The notes beneath the pieces are model-generated. The model was not told where the DNA came from. It saw only the letters and a list, made by a program, of their open reading frames with translations, and ran no database searches. Below are positions 26,079 to 34,414 of a stretch of 64,000 nt of DNA, piece by piece (within the stretch, counting starts at the first letter, position 1; every line of letters begins with the position of its first letter). Source of the DNA: Ornithinimicrobium cavernae (lineage in GTDB: Bacteria > Actinomycetota > Actinomycetes > Actinomycetales > Dermatophilaceae); contig NZ_QDDJ01000004.1 of assembly GCF_003121625.1 (NCBI RefSeq), positions 1 through 64,000 on the forward strand. The letters are read 5' to 3'. A program made the position numbers and the translations under genes.

Positions 26079-27218
26079 TCAGACGAGCTGGCGCACGGTG
26101 GCGGTGAAGCGGCGCAGGCCCTCGGCCACGGCGGCCCGCTCGCCGCTGAACGACAGCCGCACGAAGCCCTCACCGGACGGCCCGAACTCCCGGCCGGACC
26201 GGACGAGGACACCGCCGGCAGTGAGTCGCTCGACGAGCTCGTCGGACGTCAGGTCACTCTGGATGCGCGGGAAGGCATAGAACGCCCCGCCCGGCTCGGC
26301 GAAGGTGACCGCGGACCCGAGCTTGTGCATCGCCCGCACCACGAGCCGGCGGTTCTCGCGGTAGTGCTCCAGCAGCGGCGGCAGCACGGTCGGGAGCACC
26401 TCGAGGGCGCGCACAGCGGCGTCCTGGACAAACATGGCGCTCTGGCCGTTGAACGTCTGGTGCACCGTCCCCACGTGAGCGAGCAGAGAAGCCGGCCCCG
26501 CGGCATACCCCAGTCTCCAGCCGGTCATCGAGAAGGTCTTGGAGAAGGTGCCCACGAGCACGACGTGCTCGCTGGTCCCCAGCCAGTCGGCGGAGGACTG
26601 GAACGGGATCTCGTCGTCCAGCAGGATGTCGCGGTAGGCCTCGTCTACCACGCAGAGCACCCCGAGCTCCTCGCACCGCTCAATGAGAGCCTGCAGCACC
26701 GCTGGGGTGAGCACCTCGCCGGTGGGGTTGCTCGGGTGGCACAGGACCAGCATCCGCGCGCCGCCCAGACCTGCCAACACCCGCTCCGGGTCGAGCGTGC
26801 CGTCCGACCTGGCGGGCACCCACTCGGTCTGGGCGCCCGCCATGGCGACCAGGTCCGCATACAGCGAGTAGGTCGGCTCCGGCAGGACCACCCGGTCCCC
26901 CGGGTCGAGATGGGCCAGGAAGACCGCGGCGAGCCCGGCGGCCGCGCCGTGCGTGACCACCACCTGGTCGAGCGGCCGGGCACCGTTGGTGCCCAGGTCG
27001 AGGTGGGCAGCGACGGCCGTGCGCAGCTCGGGGGTCCCGAGCATCGGGGGGTAGGTCGTGCGGCCGGCTCGGAGCGCGGCCTCGGCAGCCTCGATGATCG
27101 GTTGGGGAGTGCCTCCGGCAGGCTCACCCATGGCGAGCGTGACGGCGCCCTCCGGCACCTGCCCGAGGGTAGCCGGGCGACGGCTCACCTCTCGGATGCG
27201 GTTGGTCAGGATGGACAT
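26079..27218 (-). CDS. PLP-dependent class I/II aminotransferase
   Basis: A 379-residue fold-type I aminotransferase. Visible features are the CHPSNPTGEVL substrate/cofactor loop, VVDEAYRDILLDD carrying the PLP-contacting Asp and Tyr, the Schiff-base Lys in VGTFSKTFSMTGWRLGY, and the C-terminal Arg in FVRLSFS. It resembles aspartate or alanine-type transaminases. In this unit it could transfer the amino group from an imported compound or from a downstream amino acid. Three bases separate it from the upstream tctA. The partner 2-oxo acid and substrate are unknown. Confidence 0.92.
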   Translation of the reverse strand: MSILTNRIREVSRRPATLGQVPEGAVTLAMGEPAGGTPQPIIEAAEAALRAGRTTYPPMLGTPELRTAVAAHLDLGTNGARPLDQVVVTHGAAAGLAAVFLAHLDPGDRVVLPEPTYSLYADLVAMAGAQTEWVPARSDGTLDPERVLAGLGGARMLVLCHPSNPTGEVLTPAVLQALIERCEELGVLCVVDEAYRDILLDDEIPFQSSADWLGTSEHVVLVGTFSKTFSMTGWRLGYAAGPASLLAHVGTVHQTFNGQSAMFVQDAAVRALEVLPTVLPPLLEHYRENRRLVVRAMHKLGSAVTFAEPGGAFYAFPRIQSDLTSDELVERLTAGGVLVRSGREFGPSGEGFVRLSFSGERAAVAEGLRRFTATVRQLV

Positions 27219-27221
27219 GGG

Positions 27222-28697
27222 TTAACTCCTTGCCTGACGCCACAGGGCCAGACCGAGGCTGAGCACGGTGAGCACCAGGAGCGTGAGCGGGATGGGGTCG
27301 AACAGCCAGGCGAACGAGCCGTCGCTGACGATGAGGGCGCGGCGCAGGCTGCTCTCGGCGATGGGGCCGATGATGGCCCCCACGACGAGCGGGATGATCG
27401 GCACTCCGGCCTTCATCATGAGCCAGCCGATGACACCGAACACCGCCATCACGAGGATGTCGAAGGTGTTGCCGCGCAGGGAGAACGAGCCCAGCATGCA
27501 GAGCACCAGGACGATGGGCCACAGGATGTTGCGGGGCACGCGCAGGACCTGTCCCCAGAGGCGCGTGCCGGCGTAGCCCACGATCAGCACCAGGATGTAG
27601 GCGATGATCAGACCGACGAACAGGCCGTAGACCAGATCGGTGTTGGACTCGAACAGTCCGGGCCCGGGGCGCAGGCCATGGACGGTGATCGCCCCGATGA
27701 GCAGCGCCGTCGCCGCGTCGCCCGGCAGCCCGAGGGTGAGCATGGGCGCCAGGGCGCCCGCGATCGAGCTGTTGTTGCTCGCCTCGGCAGCGGCGACACC
27801 GCGCGGGTCGCCCTTGCCGAAGGAGTCCTGGGCACCCTTGGCGAAACGCTTGCCCTCGTTGTAGGCCAGGAACGAGGCGACGGTCCCACCGGCGCCCGGG
27901 GCGACGCCCACGAAGAAGCCGATCAGCGAGGACCACCAGGTTGTCGGGGCGAGCTTCGCCCAGTAGCGAAGGGGCAGCGAGAAGGTGCCGATCGGCATGG
28001 GCTTCTGCTGCTTGTCACGGAACTTCTCATACTGCGTGAGGGCCTCGGCGACACCGAAGACACCAACCAGCACAGGGACGAACTCGATACCGGACGCGAG
28101 GTTGTCCACACCAAAGGTGTAGCGGGCGAAAGCCTGGATCGGGTCCTGCCCGACGGTGGCGATGCCGACACCCACGAGTCCGGCCATCACGCCTCGGATC
28201 ACCGCGCCCTCGGAGAGGCTGGCGATCATCACCAGCGCGAAGACGGCCAGCATGAAGTACTCAGGGGCACCGAAGGACAGTGCCCACGCCGCCAGGAAGG
28301 GGACCAGGACGGCCAGCAGGATCACGCCGATGATGCCGCCGACCGAGGAAGCCACCAGTGAGACGGTCAGGGCCTCTCCGGCCCTGCCCTTCTCTGCCAT
28401 CGGGAAGCCGTCGAGCACCGTCGCGGCGGCGCCGGGGGTCCCAGGCGTCTTGATGAGGATCGCCGGGATGGCTCCGGAGTACAAGGCGCTGGCGTAGAGC
28501 CCCAGCAGGAGCATAAGCCCCGGGAGCGGGTCCATCGCGAAGGTGAAGGGCAGCAGGATCGCGATGCCCATGTTGGCGGTGAAGCCGGGGATCGCCCCGA
28601 CGAAGATGCCGAGCAGCACACCGGCGCTCAGCATGAGCATGGCGTCAACGGTCAGGACCGCCTCGAGACCGAGCATCCAGTCGCTCACGGCAGCCAC
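27222..28697 (-). CDS. tctA: Tripartite tricarboxylate transporter, large membrane subunit
   Basis: A 491-residue TctA-family protein with about 11-12 membrane segments. The family hallmarks are clear: GVLLGIFVGAIPGFTANMGIAILLPFTF near the N-terminus, ILIKTPGTPGAAATVLDGFPMAEKG, and the second-half repeat GVAPGAGGTVASFLAYNEGKRF. With TctB and TctC it imports carboxylates using the proton or sodium gradient. It overlaps tctB by 13 bp. The cargo of TTT systems cannot be read from sequence; the neighbouring aminotransferase and pruA suggest an amino- or imino-carboxylate or a derivative. Confidence 0.95.
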   Translation of the reverse strand: MAAVSDWMLGLEAVLTVDAMLMLSAGVLLGIFVGAIPGFTANMGIAILLPFTFAMDPLPGLMLLLGLYASALYSGAIPAILIKTPGTPGAAATVLDGFPMAEKGRAGEALTVSLVASSVGGIIGVILLAVLVPFLAAWALSFGAPEYFMLAVFALVMIASLSEGAVIRGVMAGLVGVGIATVGQDPIQAFARYTFGVDNLASGIEFVPVLVGVFGVAEALTQYEKFRDKQQKPMPIGTFSLPLRYWAKLAPTTWWSSLIGFFVGVAPGAGGTVASFLAYNEGKRFAKGAQDSFGKGDPRGVAAAEASNNSSIAGALAPMLTLGLPGDAATALLIGAITVHGLRPGPGLFESNTDLVYGLFVGLIIAYILVLIVGYAGTRLWGQVLRVPRNILWPIVLVLCMLGSFSLRGNTFDILVMAVFGVIGWLMMKAGVPIIPLVVGAIIGPIAESSLRRALIVSDGSFAWLFDPIPLTLLVLTVLSLGLALWRQARS

Positions 28698-29188
28698 CCT
28701 TCGACCAGGCCACGGGGCAGCGGCACGTTGAGCAACTCGGCGAAGACCCCGTGCACCCCCAGAGCCGTGATGAGCGTGATAACGGCGAGGAACACCGGCT
28801 TGCGCACGTGCGCCAACCAGAGCGTCGCCACCATGAACACCGCGGTCGTCAGGATGAAGCCGAGCTCACGGAGCAGATAGGCGTAGGCCACCATCGCGAC
28901 GAACACCAGACTGATCCGGGCCAGGGCGCTGCGCTCTGGATACTTCTCGTCCGCAGCGGCTGGTGCGGGCACCCTGAGCAGATGCGGGACGGCGCACAGG
29001 ATGAGGCCGATCCCGACCACGCGGGGCATGAAACCCGGGCCCGGGTCAGACCGTCCCACCGCATCTGGGAAGCCCAGGGAGCCCACCGCAAGGACCAGGC
29101 CGGCCACCAGGAAGATCGCCCCGATGACATAGCCGGGTGCCCGTGACGTCGGCACCTCGGGGTGCGCTTCGACGTCCTGCTCAGCCAA
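28685..29188 (-). CDS. tctB: Tripartite tricarboxylate transporter, small membrane subunit
   Basis: A 167-residue protein with four predicted membrane segments, typical of TctB (DUF1468). The first is VIGAIFLVAGLVLAVGSLGFP followed by the family's DPGPGFMPRVVGIGLIL loop. It is the poorly conserved small subunit that pairs with TctA. It overlaps the tctC stop by 8 bp and the tctA start by 13 bp, so the three transporter genes are translated as a block. Confidence 0.93.
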   Translation of the reverse strand: MAEQDVEAHPEVPTSRAPGYVIGAIFLVAGLVLAVGSLGFPDAVGRSDPGPGFMPRVVGIGLILCAVPHLLRVPAPAAADEKYPERSALARISLVFVAMVAYAYLLRELGFILTTAVFMVATLWLAHVRKPVFLAVITLITALGVHGVFAELLNVPLPRGLVEGWLP

Positions 29189-30152
29189 GACCGCTCACCA
29201 GCTTGGCCCCGGAGTCGAAGTCTGTCTGGAGCATCGTGGCGAACTCCTCGCCCTGGACAATCTGGATCTCGTAGCCCTGCGTGTCCATGAACTCCGTGAA
29301 AGCGTCCGCCTCGGCGGCCTGACCAAAGCAGTCGATGATCGTCTGGGTGACCTCCTCGGGCATGTCCAGCGGACCGACCAGTCCGCGCCAGACGCCGGAC
29401 TCCCACTCCACACCGGACTCCTTGAGGGTCGGCACGTCCGGCAGGATCGCCAGTCGCTCGGCGCTCATGGACGCAAGCGGCTTCAGCTCACCGGACTCGA
29501 TCTGGGTGAGTGCCTCGACGCCGCTGACCGACGTGGCATCAGCCTCCCCGCCGAGAACCGCCACGATCGCGGGGGCCGCGCCGTCGTAGGGAACGTTGGT
29601 CGGCGGTGTGATCCCGGCAGCATCAGCCATGCCGCGGTAGGACAGCTCCCAGATCGAGCCCGTGCCGCTGGTGGCGACCGTGAGGCCACCGGTGTCGGCG
29701 CCCAGGAAGTCCTCGATGGTCTGGTACTCGCTGTCTGCCGACACGGAGAGCACGGAGGAGTCGAAGTTGAACTGCATCAGGGGCGTCATATCCTCCGGCG
29801 TGACGTCGGAGACACCCTGGTGCGTGGCCAGGAACTGTGAGGACGTGCCCACCGCGAGGGTGTAGCCGTCGGGCGGGGAGCCCAGGACGCGCTTCAGGCC
29901 GACCGTGCCACTTGCCCCCTCCTCGTTGGCGATGGTGACGGACGTGCCGCAGGTCGACTCGGCCTCCTTGGCCAGGGCACGCGCGATCTGATCGGTTCCG
30001 CCGCCGGCAGCGAAGGGCACCACAACCTCGATCGGTCGGGACGGGAAGGCATCCTCGTCCCCTCCGTCACTGCCACAGCCGGCCAGGGTCAGGGCGAGGA
30101 CGCCCACACCTACTGTGGCGACCCGGCCTGCACGCTTCTGCGAGACATCCAT
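29181..30152 (-). CDS. tctC: Tripartite tricarboxylate transporter substrate-binding lipoprotein
   Basis: A 323-residue Bug/TctC-family extracytoplasmic receptor. The signal peptide ends in lipobox LTLAGC with Cys26. The fold hallmarks are FPSRPIEVVVPFAAGGGTDQIARALA and VPYDGAAPAIVAVLGGEADA. ATG 30152 is chosen because a strong AAGGAG lies 6 nt upstream; the frame extends to 30272 without a better start. First gene of a six-gene unit (tctC-tctB-tctA-aminotransferase-pruA-tauE). Its promoter has a palindrome over the start point, shared with the tautomerase promoter. Confidence 0.94.
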   Translation of the reverse strand: MDVSQKRAGRVATVGVGVLALTLAGCGSDGGDEDAFPSRPIEVVVPFAAGGGTDQIARALAKEAESTCGTSVTIANEEGASGTVGLKRVLGSPPDGYTLAVGTSSQFLATHQGVSDVTPEDMTPLMQFNFDSSVLSVSADSEYQTIEDFLGADTGGLTVATSGTGSIWELSYRGMADAAGITPPTNVPYDGAAPAIVAVLGGEADATSVSGVEALTQIESGELKPLASMSAERLAILPDVPTLKESGVEWESGVWRGLVGPLDMPEEVTQTIIDCFGQAAEADAFTEFMDTQGYEIQIVQGEEFATMLQTDFDSGAKLVSGLG

Positions 30153-30258
30153 CAGGTACTCCTTCGTACGAGAACTTGTCGCGAGCGCCTCTCTGGCTGC
30201 TCCCGGACCTTGGTGACTTCCTGCCGACCAAAGCAACCCGTGGTCCAGCCATTGGCCC

Positions 30259-30303
30259 TTTGGGTCACCCACAGACCATACGGACCCGTCCGCAGGTCGT
30301 CAA
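30259..30303 (-). promoter_or_regulatory. tctC promoter with overlapping operator
   Basis: On the minus strand TTGACG (-35, 30303-30298) and TATGGT (-10, 30280-30275) are separated by exactly 17 bases. The palindrome-like TTTGGGTCACCCACA (30259-30273, plus strand) follows immediately, covering the expected transcription start near 30268. This geometry implies repression. The operator matches the tautomerase site at 14 of 15 bases. Confidence 0.65.
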
Positions 30304-30354
30304 GCACTTCCCGCAGTTGAGATGCCCCTTCGTGGCGTTTCACGCTGTTGGGAC

Positions 30355-30407
30355 TTGACAGCACCCGCTAGGGTGGGCTCACATTCTGGTCCATTGGAAA
30401 CCCCAAG
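30355..30407 (+). promoter_or_regulatory. gntR promoter and operator
   Basis: A consensus TTGACA (-35) lies at 30355-30360; a weak -10 (CACATT, 30380-30385) would have a 19-base spacer. ATTGGAAACCCCAAG (30393-30407) sits at the likely transcription start and just before the ribosome-binding site. It matches the site at 23081-23095 at 13 of 15 bases. This suggests that the regulator represses its own gene as well as the operons it flanks. Confidence 0.55.
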
Positions 30408-30417
30408 GGAGGGGACC

Positions 30418-31134
30418 ATGACGGCTTCGCCGGAGTCGCGCTCACACGCGCTCCCACAGTCGCAACGCCGCTATGAGGCGGTCGTCGACGGCATCCTCGA
30501 GATGGTCGAGGCGCAGGAGATCCAGCCGGGGCAGGCCCTGCCCACCGAGCGTGAGCTCGCCACCGTCTTCGGGGTGAGCCGCAATGTCCTCCGGCAGGCG
30601 TTCGGAGTGCTCGAGGAACGTGGTCTGTTGCGGACGGTGCGCGGTTCGGGCCGCTACCTGCGCGAGGCCGCCGCCGGCGGAGGTGGCACACGGACCTCCG
30701 TCGAGGTTGCCTCCATCGCCGACGTGCTCGAGGCCAGGATGCTCATCGAGGTCGAGGTCGCCAGGCTCGCCTGCGATCGACGGACGAGTGAGCAGTCCAG
30801 GAACCTCACCACCATGGCTCGGCAGCTCACCTCATGGGAGGACAACCTGGAGTTTCACTGCGCGGTGGCCGCGGCCACGCAAAACTTCGTGCTCGAGCGA
30901 CTGGTGCGCGAACAGGCGATGCTGTCCGGCGAGCTGCACCAGCGCGACCACTACTCCGATCCGGAGCAGCTCAACCACATGCGGCGGGAGCACCAGGAGA
31001 TCGCCGCAGCTATTGCCGTCCGGGACGCGGACGCCGCCACCGAACTCACCCGGCTCCACCTGCAGCGGACCAAGCGCGTGGTCTTCGAGGCTGCCCTCGG
31101 CCTAGAGGCAGGAGCCGAGGACACCGACTCCTGA
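30418..31134 (+). CDS. FadR/FCD-type GntR transcriptional regulator
   Basis: A 238-residue GntR protein. The N-terminal winged helix-turn-helix (QPGQALPTERELATVFGVSRNVLRQAFGVLEERGLLRTVRGSGRYL) is followed by a helical FCD ligand domain (VLEARMLIEVEVARLAC, then FHCAVAAATQNFVLERLV and the HLQRTKRVV end). FCD regulators normally bind an organic acid that releases them from DNA. ATG 30418 has a GGGAGGGG ribosome-binding site. It is divergent from the tct operon. Five GGTNACC-cored sites at 23.1, 23.25, 30.26 and 30.4 kb are its likely targets. Confidence 0.93.
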   Translation: MTASPESRSHALPQSQRRYEAVVDGILEMVEAQEIQPGQALPTERELATVFGVSRNVLRQAFGVLEERGLLRTVRGSGRYLREAAAGGGGTRTSVEVASIADVLEARMLIEVEVARLACDRRTSEQSRNLTTMARQLTSWEDNLEFHCAVAAATQNFVLERLVREQAMLSGELHQRDHYSDPEQLNHMRREHQEIAAAIAVRDADAATELTRLHLQRTKRVVFEAALGLEAGAEDTDS

Positions 31135-31193
31135 CCGGCAGGTGCGCCCGGCCGGCCTCCGCCCGCTGGGTTGCGGGGCGAGCTGGGCATCGG

Positions 31194-31331
31194 AACCAGC
31201 GGGGCACACGCAGCCAGCACGCCGGCGAGCCACCCGCCCCGCAGGGCGGAGGTGATCACCAGGACGAGCAACGGGCCGGGACTGATGCCGGCGGCCGCTC
31301 TGAGCGCCAGGCCGAGAAGCACAACATCCAC
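31194..31331 (-). pseudogene. Truncated N-terminal fragment of a LysE-family exporter
   Basis: About 46 residues from an ATG at 31331 match the first one and a half helices of LysE-type amino-acid exporters: LLGLALRAAAGISPGPLLVLVITSALRGGWLAG, then ACAPLV. After that the frame runs into unrelated proline-rich sequence and into the antisense of the GntR gene. The remaining approximately 160 residues of the family are missing, so this is a remnant. It fills most of the 31135-31382 gap. Confidence 0.5.
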
Positions 31332-31382
31332 GGGGGGAGACTAGGCACCCACCGACACACCGCTGTCCGCGCGCCCGGCGCC

Positions 31383-32606
31383 TCAGCCCCCGAGGTCTCG
31401 GCGACGCCGCTCCAGTCTCCTTACCAGGTCTCGACGGCGGCGGGCGTCCCACGGCACGACGCCGTCCCGCACCTGCTCGATCAGGTCAGCAGTGACCGTG
31501 AGGACCTCGTCCAGGACGCGCTCCACAGCGGGACCAGGGAGCCCCAGCTGCTCTCCGAACCGGCGGAAGGCCTTGGCCGAGAGGTTGTCCCGACGCCCGG
31601 CGAGAGGCAGGGCGAAGGTTGTGTCCCCGTAAGGCACCGTGGAGGGCACGTCGTAGATCGGTGCGACGGCACGGTCGACGGATCCCACGACAGACAGGTT
31701 CTTGGCGTGCAGGTCCCCGTTCCCCGTCGCCCACGCCAACACCGCCTGTTGCAGGACCGCACGCAGGGCGAGCGGGCGCGAACGACAGACCCCCGCCAGG
31801 CCGGCGGCGAGCTGCTCCATGGTCACCGCATACTTGTTCGCCGGGTGGATGCCCAGCACCTGGGCGCCGTCCTCGACCGCGAGCCGTCCCAGACGCTCAC
31901 CGTCGGGCACGCGGTCAAACCGGGTGACGAGCAGCCCGGGTCGCCCGTTGCGGTCGTGCAACACCTCGGCGGCCACGACCGGGTGGCGCAGACGGCGGGC
32001 CAGCCCGAGGAAGAATGCCTCGTTCTCCACAACGAGGGGATACTCCGGAACCTCCAGCTTCAGCAGGTGGGCGCGGCCGGCGTGGGCCAGCGGCACGGTG
32101 AGCATCCGACCGGACACCTTGTCCTGGACGCCCGCCAGGGCCGACGGGTCACCAATGCCCTGGGTGGCCAGCAGGTCGGCGAAGTCGATCTCGGCAAAGC
32201 TGCCCTCGACGACCGGTGTGGGGACGTCGTCCGCACCGTTCGGATCCACGAGCACCTGCACGTCTCCCACGGGGTCGGCACCCACCGCCACCAGCAGGGA
32301 TAGCTCGTCGTCCGCACTTGTCTTGACCGCACGCCGCAGCGCCGTGAGGCGTCGCCCCTCGGGCAGCAGGTTGGCAAAGAAGGCGGGCACGGCACCAGCA
32401 ACGGTCCGCACGGGTTCCTCAGTCAGCGGAAGGGTTGTGGCCACGGCCCGGCCACCCGACTCGAGGTATGCCGTGGAGTAGGTGAACTCCACGCCACCAT
32501 CCACCCGGGTCAGGGTTGCCGCCGGTCGCCCGTCCTTGAGGACGTGGGCCTCCCGCACCTCGCGGGGGTCAGGCCCGTTGACGGTCCAGCCACTGACTGG
32601 CGTCAC
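31383..32606 (-). CDS. hipA: HipA-family serine/threonine kinase toxin
   Basis: A 407-residue HipA kinase. The N-terminal couple_hipA-like region (HVLKDGRPAATL) is followed by the kinase core. GVQDKVS (159-165) is the ATP-loop Lys region, GNGDLHAKN (295-303) carries the catalytic Asp298, and YDVPST (318-323) carries the metal-binding Asp319. HipA proteins phosphorylate tRNA synthetases or other targets and are held inactive by HipB. All catalytic residues are present. The GTG start at 32606 overlaps the hipB stop by 4 bp. Confidence 0.92.
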   Translation of the reverse strand: MTPVSGWTVNGPDPREVREAHVLKDGRPAATLTRVDGGVEFTYSTAYLESGGRAVATTLPLTEEPVRTVAGAVPAFFANLLPEGRRLTALRRAVKTSADDELSLLVAVGADPVGDVQVLVDPNGADDVPTPVVEGSFAEIDFADLLATQGIGDPSALAGVQDKVSGRMLTVPLAHAGRAHLLKLEVPEYPLVVENEAFFLGLARRLRHPVVAAEVLHDRNGRPGLLVTRFDRVPDGERLGRLAVEDGAQVLGIHPANKYAVTMEQLAAGLAGVCRSRPLALRAVLQQAVLAWATGNGDLHAKNLSVVGSVDRAVAPIYDVPSTVPYGDTTFALPLAGRRDNLSAKAFRRFGEQLGLPGPAVERVLDEVLTVTADLIEQVRDGVVPWDARRRRDLVRRLERRRRDLGG

Positions 32607-32806
32607 GGCACCTCCACCGCGACGAGTTCCAGCCGCAGACCGAGGACCTCCAGCACCGGCTCCACCTTGTCCAGGCGGACGCTGGTCTTGCCGGACTCAA
32701 GGAGGCGGATGAAGCGTTCCGACACCCCGGCCAGCTCGGCAAGATCGACCTGCCGGAGACCGAGCTCCCGGCGACGCGCGGTGACCTGCTCATGCCATGT
32801 CGGCAT
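32603..32806 (-). CDS. hipB: HipB-like XRE antitoxin
   Basis: A 67-residue protein that is almost entirely a Cro/C1-type helix-turn-helix (ARRRELGLRQVDLAELAGVSERFIRLLESGKTS), with a short C-terminal beta strand (LRLELVAVEV) of the type that forms HipB dimers. It would neutralise HipA and repress the operon by binding palindromes upstream. GGAGGT is well placed before ATG 32806. Antitoxin-first order and 4-bp overlap are typical. Confidence 0.92.
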   Translation of the reverse strand: MPTWHEQVTARRRELGLRQVDLAELAGVSERFIRLLESGKTSVRLDKVEPVLEVLGLRLELVAVEVP

Positions 32807-32825
32807 TGGCCGTCACCTCCCTACC

Positions 32826-32961
32826 GGCACGATCGTGCTGATTCCTCCCAGTATGACCGAGGTAACGACACGTGTCGAGAGGAAACGGCACGATCGTGCC
32901 CGTCGCACCCAAGGAGGGCGCTACTCGCCACTCTCCTGCGATCCCTCGGCACGATGGTGCC
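32826..32961. promoter_or_regulatory. hipBA promoter with three palindromes at 61-bp spacing
   Basis: Three related palindromes centre on 32832.5, 32893.5 and 32954.5, exactly 61 bp apart: GCACGATCGTGC, GGCACGATCGTGCC and GGCACGATGGTGCC. Between the first two, on the minus strand, TCGACA (-35, 32878-32873) and CATACT (-10, 32855-32850) are 17 bases apart; CGACACGTGTCG (32866-32877), another perfect palindrome, overlaps the -35. The outermost site lies inside the 3' coding end of the neighbouring FAD gene. They are the probable HipB operators. Confidence 0.75.
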
Positions 32962-34414
32962 GGTGAGCGCACGCACCGGAGGTGACGTCGCCGTCCAGCT
33001 CTCCCAGCACCGACAACGGGACGGGCTTGATCGGGAAGTGCGCGGTGAAGTGGCCGACCTGCGCCACGGGTCGCCCGGTCCGCCCGGCGACGAGGGTCCC
33101 CACCGTGGTCTCGCAGTAGCGCCCCTGGCAGGGCCCCATACCGCTGCGGCACTCGAGCTTGACCGCGTTGGCGGTGGACATCCCGGGGTTGGCGTCCAGC
33201 ACCTGCTCGATCGCGCCCCGGCTCACCAGCTCGCAGCGGCACACGACGGTGTCGCTGCCCGCCAGGTCGGCCAGCGCTTCCCGCTGCGGTGCGAACATGC
33301 GCTGCACGACCCGGGCGAACCGTCGGGCCCGGCGCGCCGACCTGTCGGCCTCCTCCAGCTCGACGTCGACGTTGTGCCCGGTGAGGTCGCTGACCACGCC
33401 CAGCCCGGCGAGCCGGCCCTGGCTGCGGGCCATCTCGGCGCCGCTGACACCTACGGGCTCGCCAGCGGCATACACACCGGGCACATCGGTGGCCATCCGG
33501 TCGTCGTGAGCGACGACCCAGCCACCGGCCGGTGAGTCCCAACGCATCGCGCACCCGGCCTGGCGGGCCAGCTCGGCGGAGGGCTGGAACCCGTAGCCCA
33601 GGACCAGGGCGTCCGCCTCCACGCGGCGGGCCTGGCCCACACCACGCCACTGCCGGTCCACCTGAGTGAGGGACACCGCCTCGACGTGCCGGTGCCCGTG
33701 CGCGGCCGTCACGACCGTGCGCGGCGAGATGCGGACGCCCCCGGCGACCAGCCGGGCCACCGCCCGCGCCGAGTCGCCGAGCAGTGACAGGTGCCCGGGC
33801 ACCGCCCCCAGGGAGCCCAGGGCCTCACGCGGCGTCGGCAGCCCCCTGGCCAGCGCCACCTCGGCCACGTCGGCGCCGGCCGAGCGCAGCTGGTCGGCGA
33901 CGAGCAGGAGCAGCGGGTGCGACCCGGCGAGCACGAGCCGCTCGGCCGCGAGCACCTGCTGGCTCTTCAGGAGGGTCTGCACCGCGCCGGCCATCATCAC
34001 GCCGGGCAACGTCCAGCCCGGCACCGGCACCGGCATGTCGAAGGCGCCCGTGGCGATGACGAGGCGCCGCGCCCGCAGCAGCGCGCTGCCCCCGGGACCG
34101 GTCGTCGCCAGCAGGATCCCGTCGTCGCGCTCCTCGTGCACCACCCCGAGGGCGGTCGTCTGGAAGCGCCAGTCGATGTCGGTTGCGCTCTCCGCCCGCT
34201 CCAGGAGGCTGCTGGCCCAGGGATAGCCGGCCGGCGGGGTCCACGGCTGGTGCGGGAACTCGGGTGGGCGCTGCCGGAAGATCTGGCCGCCGGGTCGGCG
34301 CTGCTCGTCCACGACCGTGACCCGTAGGCCGTGGTCGGCGGCGGTGAGGGCGGCCATCATGCCGGCCGGGCCGGCGCCCACGAGGGCGACGTCGCAGGTC
34401 AGTGGTTCTGCCAT
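32921..34414 (-). CDS. FAD/NAD(P)-binding subunit of a D-hydroxyproline (or opine) dehydrogenase, with BFD-type [2Fe-2S] domain
   Basis: A 497-residue protein of the HcnB / opine oxidase subunit A type. Its FAD motif is VALVGAGPAGMMAALTAADHGL (residues 9-30), a second nucleotide site follows (about 130-250), and the C-terminal BFD-like [2Fe-2S] domain has Cys residues in VVCRCELV and GMGPCQGRYC. In Pseudomonas hydroxyproline catabolism a similar subunit teams with a small [2Fe-2S] protein and a DAO subunit to oxidise cis-4-hydroxy-D-proline. The next two genes encode exactly those partners, with overlaps of 16 and 14 bp. ATG 34414 follows a strong GGAGGT. Confidence 0.88.
   Translation of the reverse strand: MAEPLTCDVALVGAGPAGMMAALTAADHGLRVTVVDEQRRPGGQIFRQRPPEFPHQPWTPPAGYPWASSLLERAESATDIDWRFQTTALGVVHEERDDGILLATTGPGGSALLRARRLVIATGAFDMPVPVPGWTLPGVMMAGAVQTLLKSQQVLAAERLVLAGSHPLLLLVADQLRSAGADVAEVALARGLPTPREALGSLGAVPGHLSLLGDSARAVARLVAGGVRISPRTVVTAAHGHRHVEAVSLTQVDRQWRGVGQARRVEADALVLGYGFQPSAELARQAGCAMRWDSPAGGWVVAHDDRMATDVPGVYAAGEPVGVSGAEMARSQGRLAGLGVVSDLTGHNVDVELEEADRSARRARRFARVVQRMFAPQREALADLAGSDTVVCRCELVSRGAIEQVLDANPGMSTANAVKLECRSGMGPCQGRYCETTVGTLVAGRTGRPVAQVGHFTAHFPIKPVPLSVLGELDGDVTSGACAHRHHRAEGSQESGE

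Noticed and set aside
26007-28361. Plus-strand reading frame of 784 codons opposite the aminotransferase and tctA
   Set aside because: Antisense shadow, His/Asp/Gly-rich and structureless, over two clearly recognisable genes.
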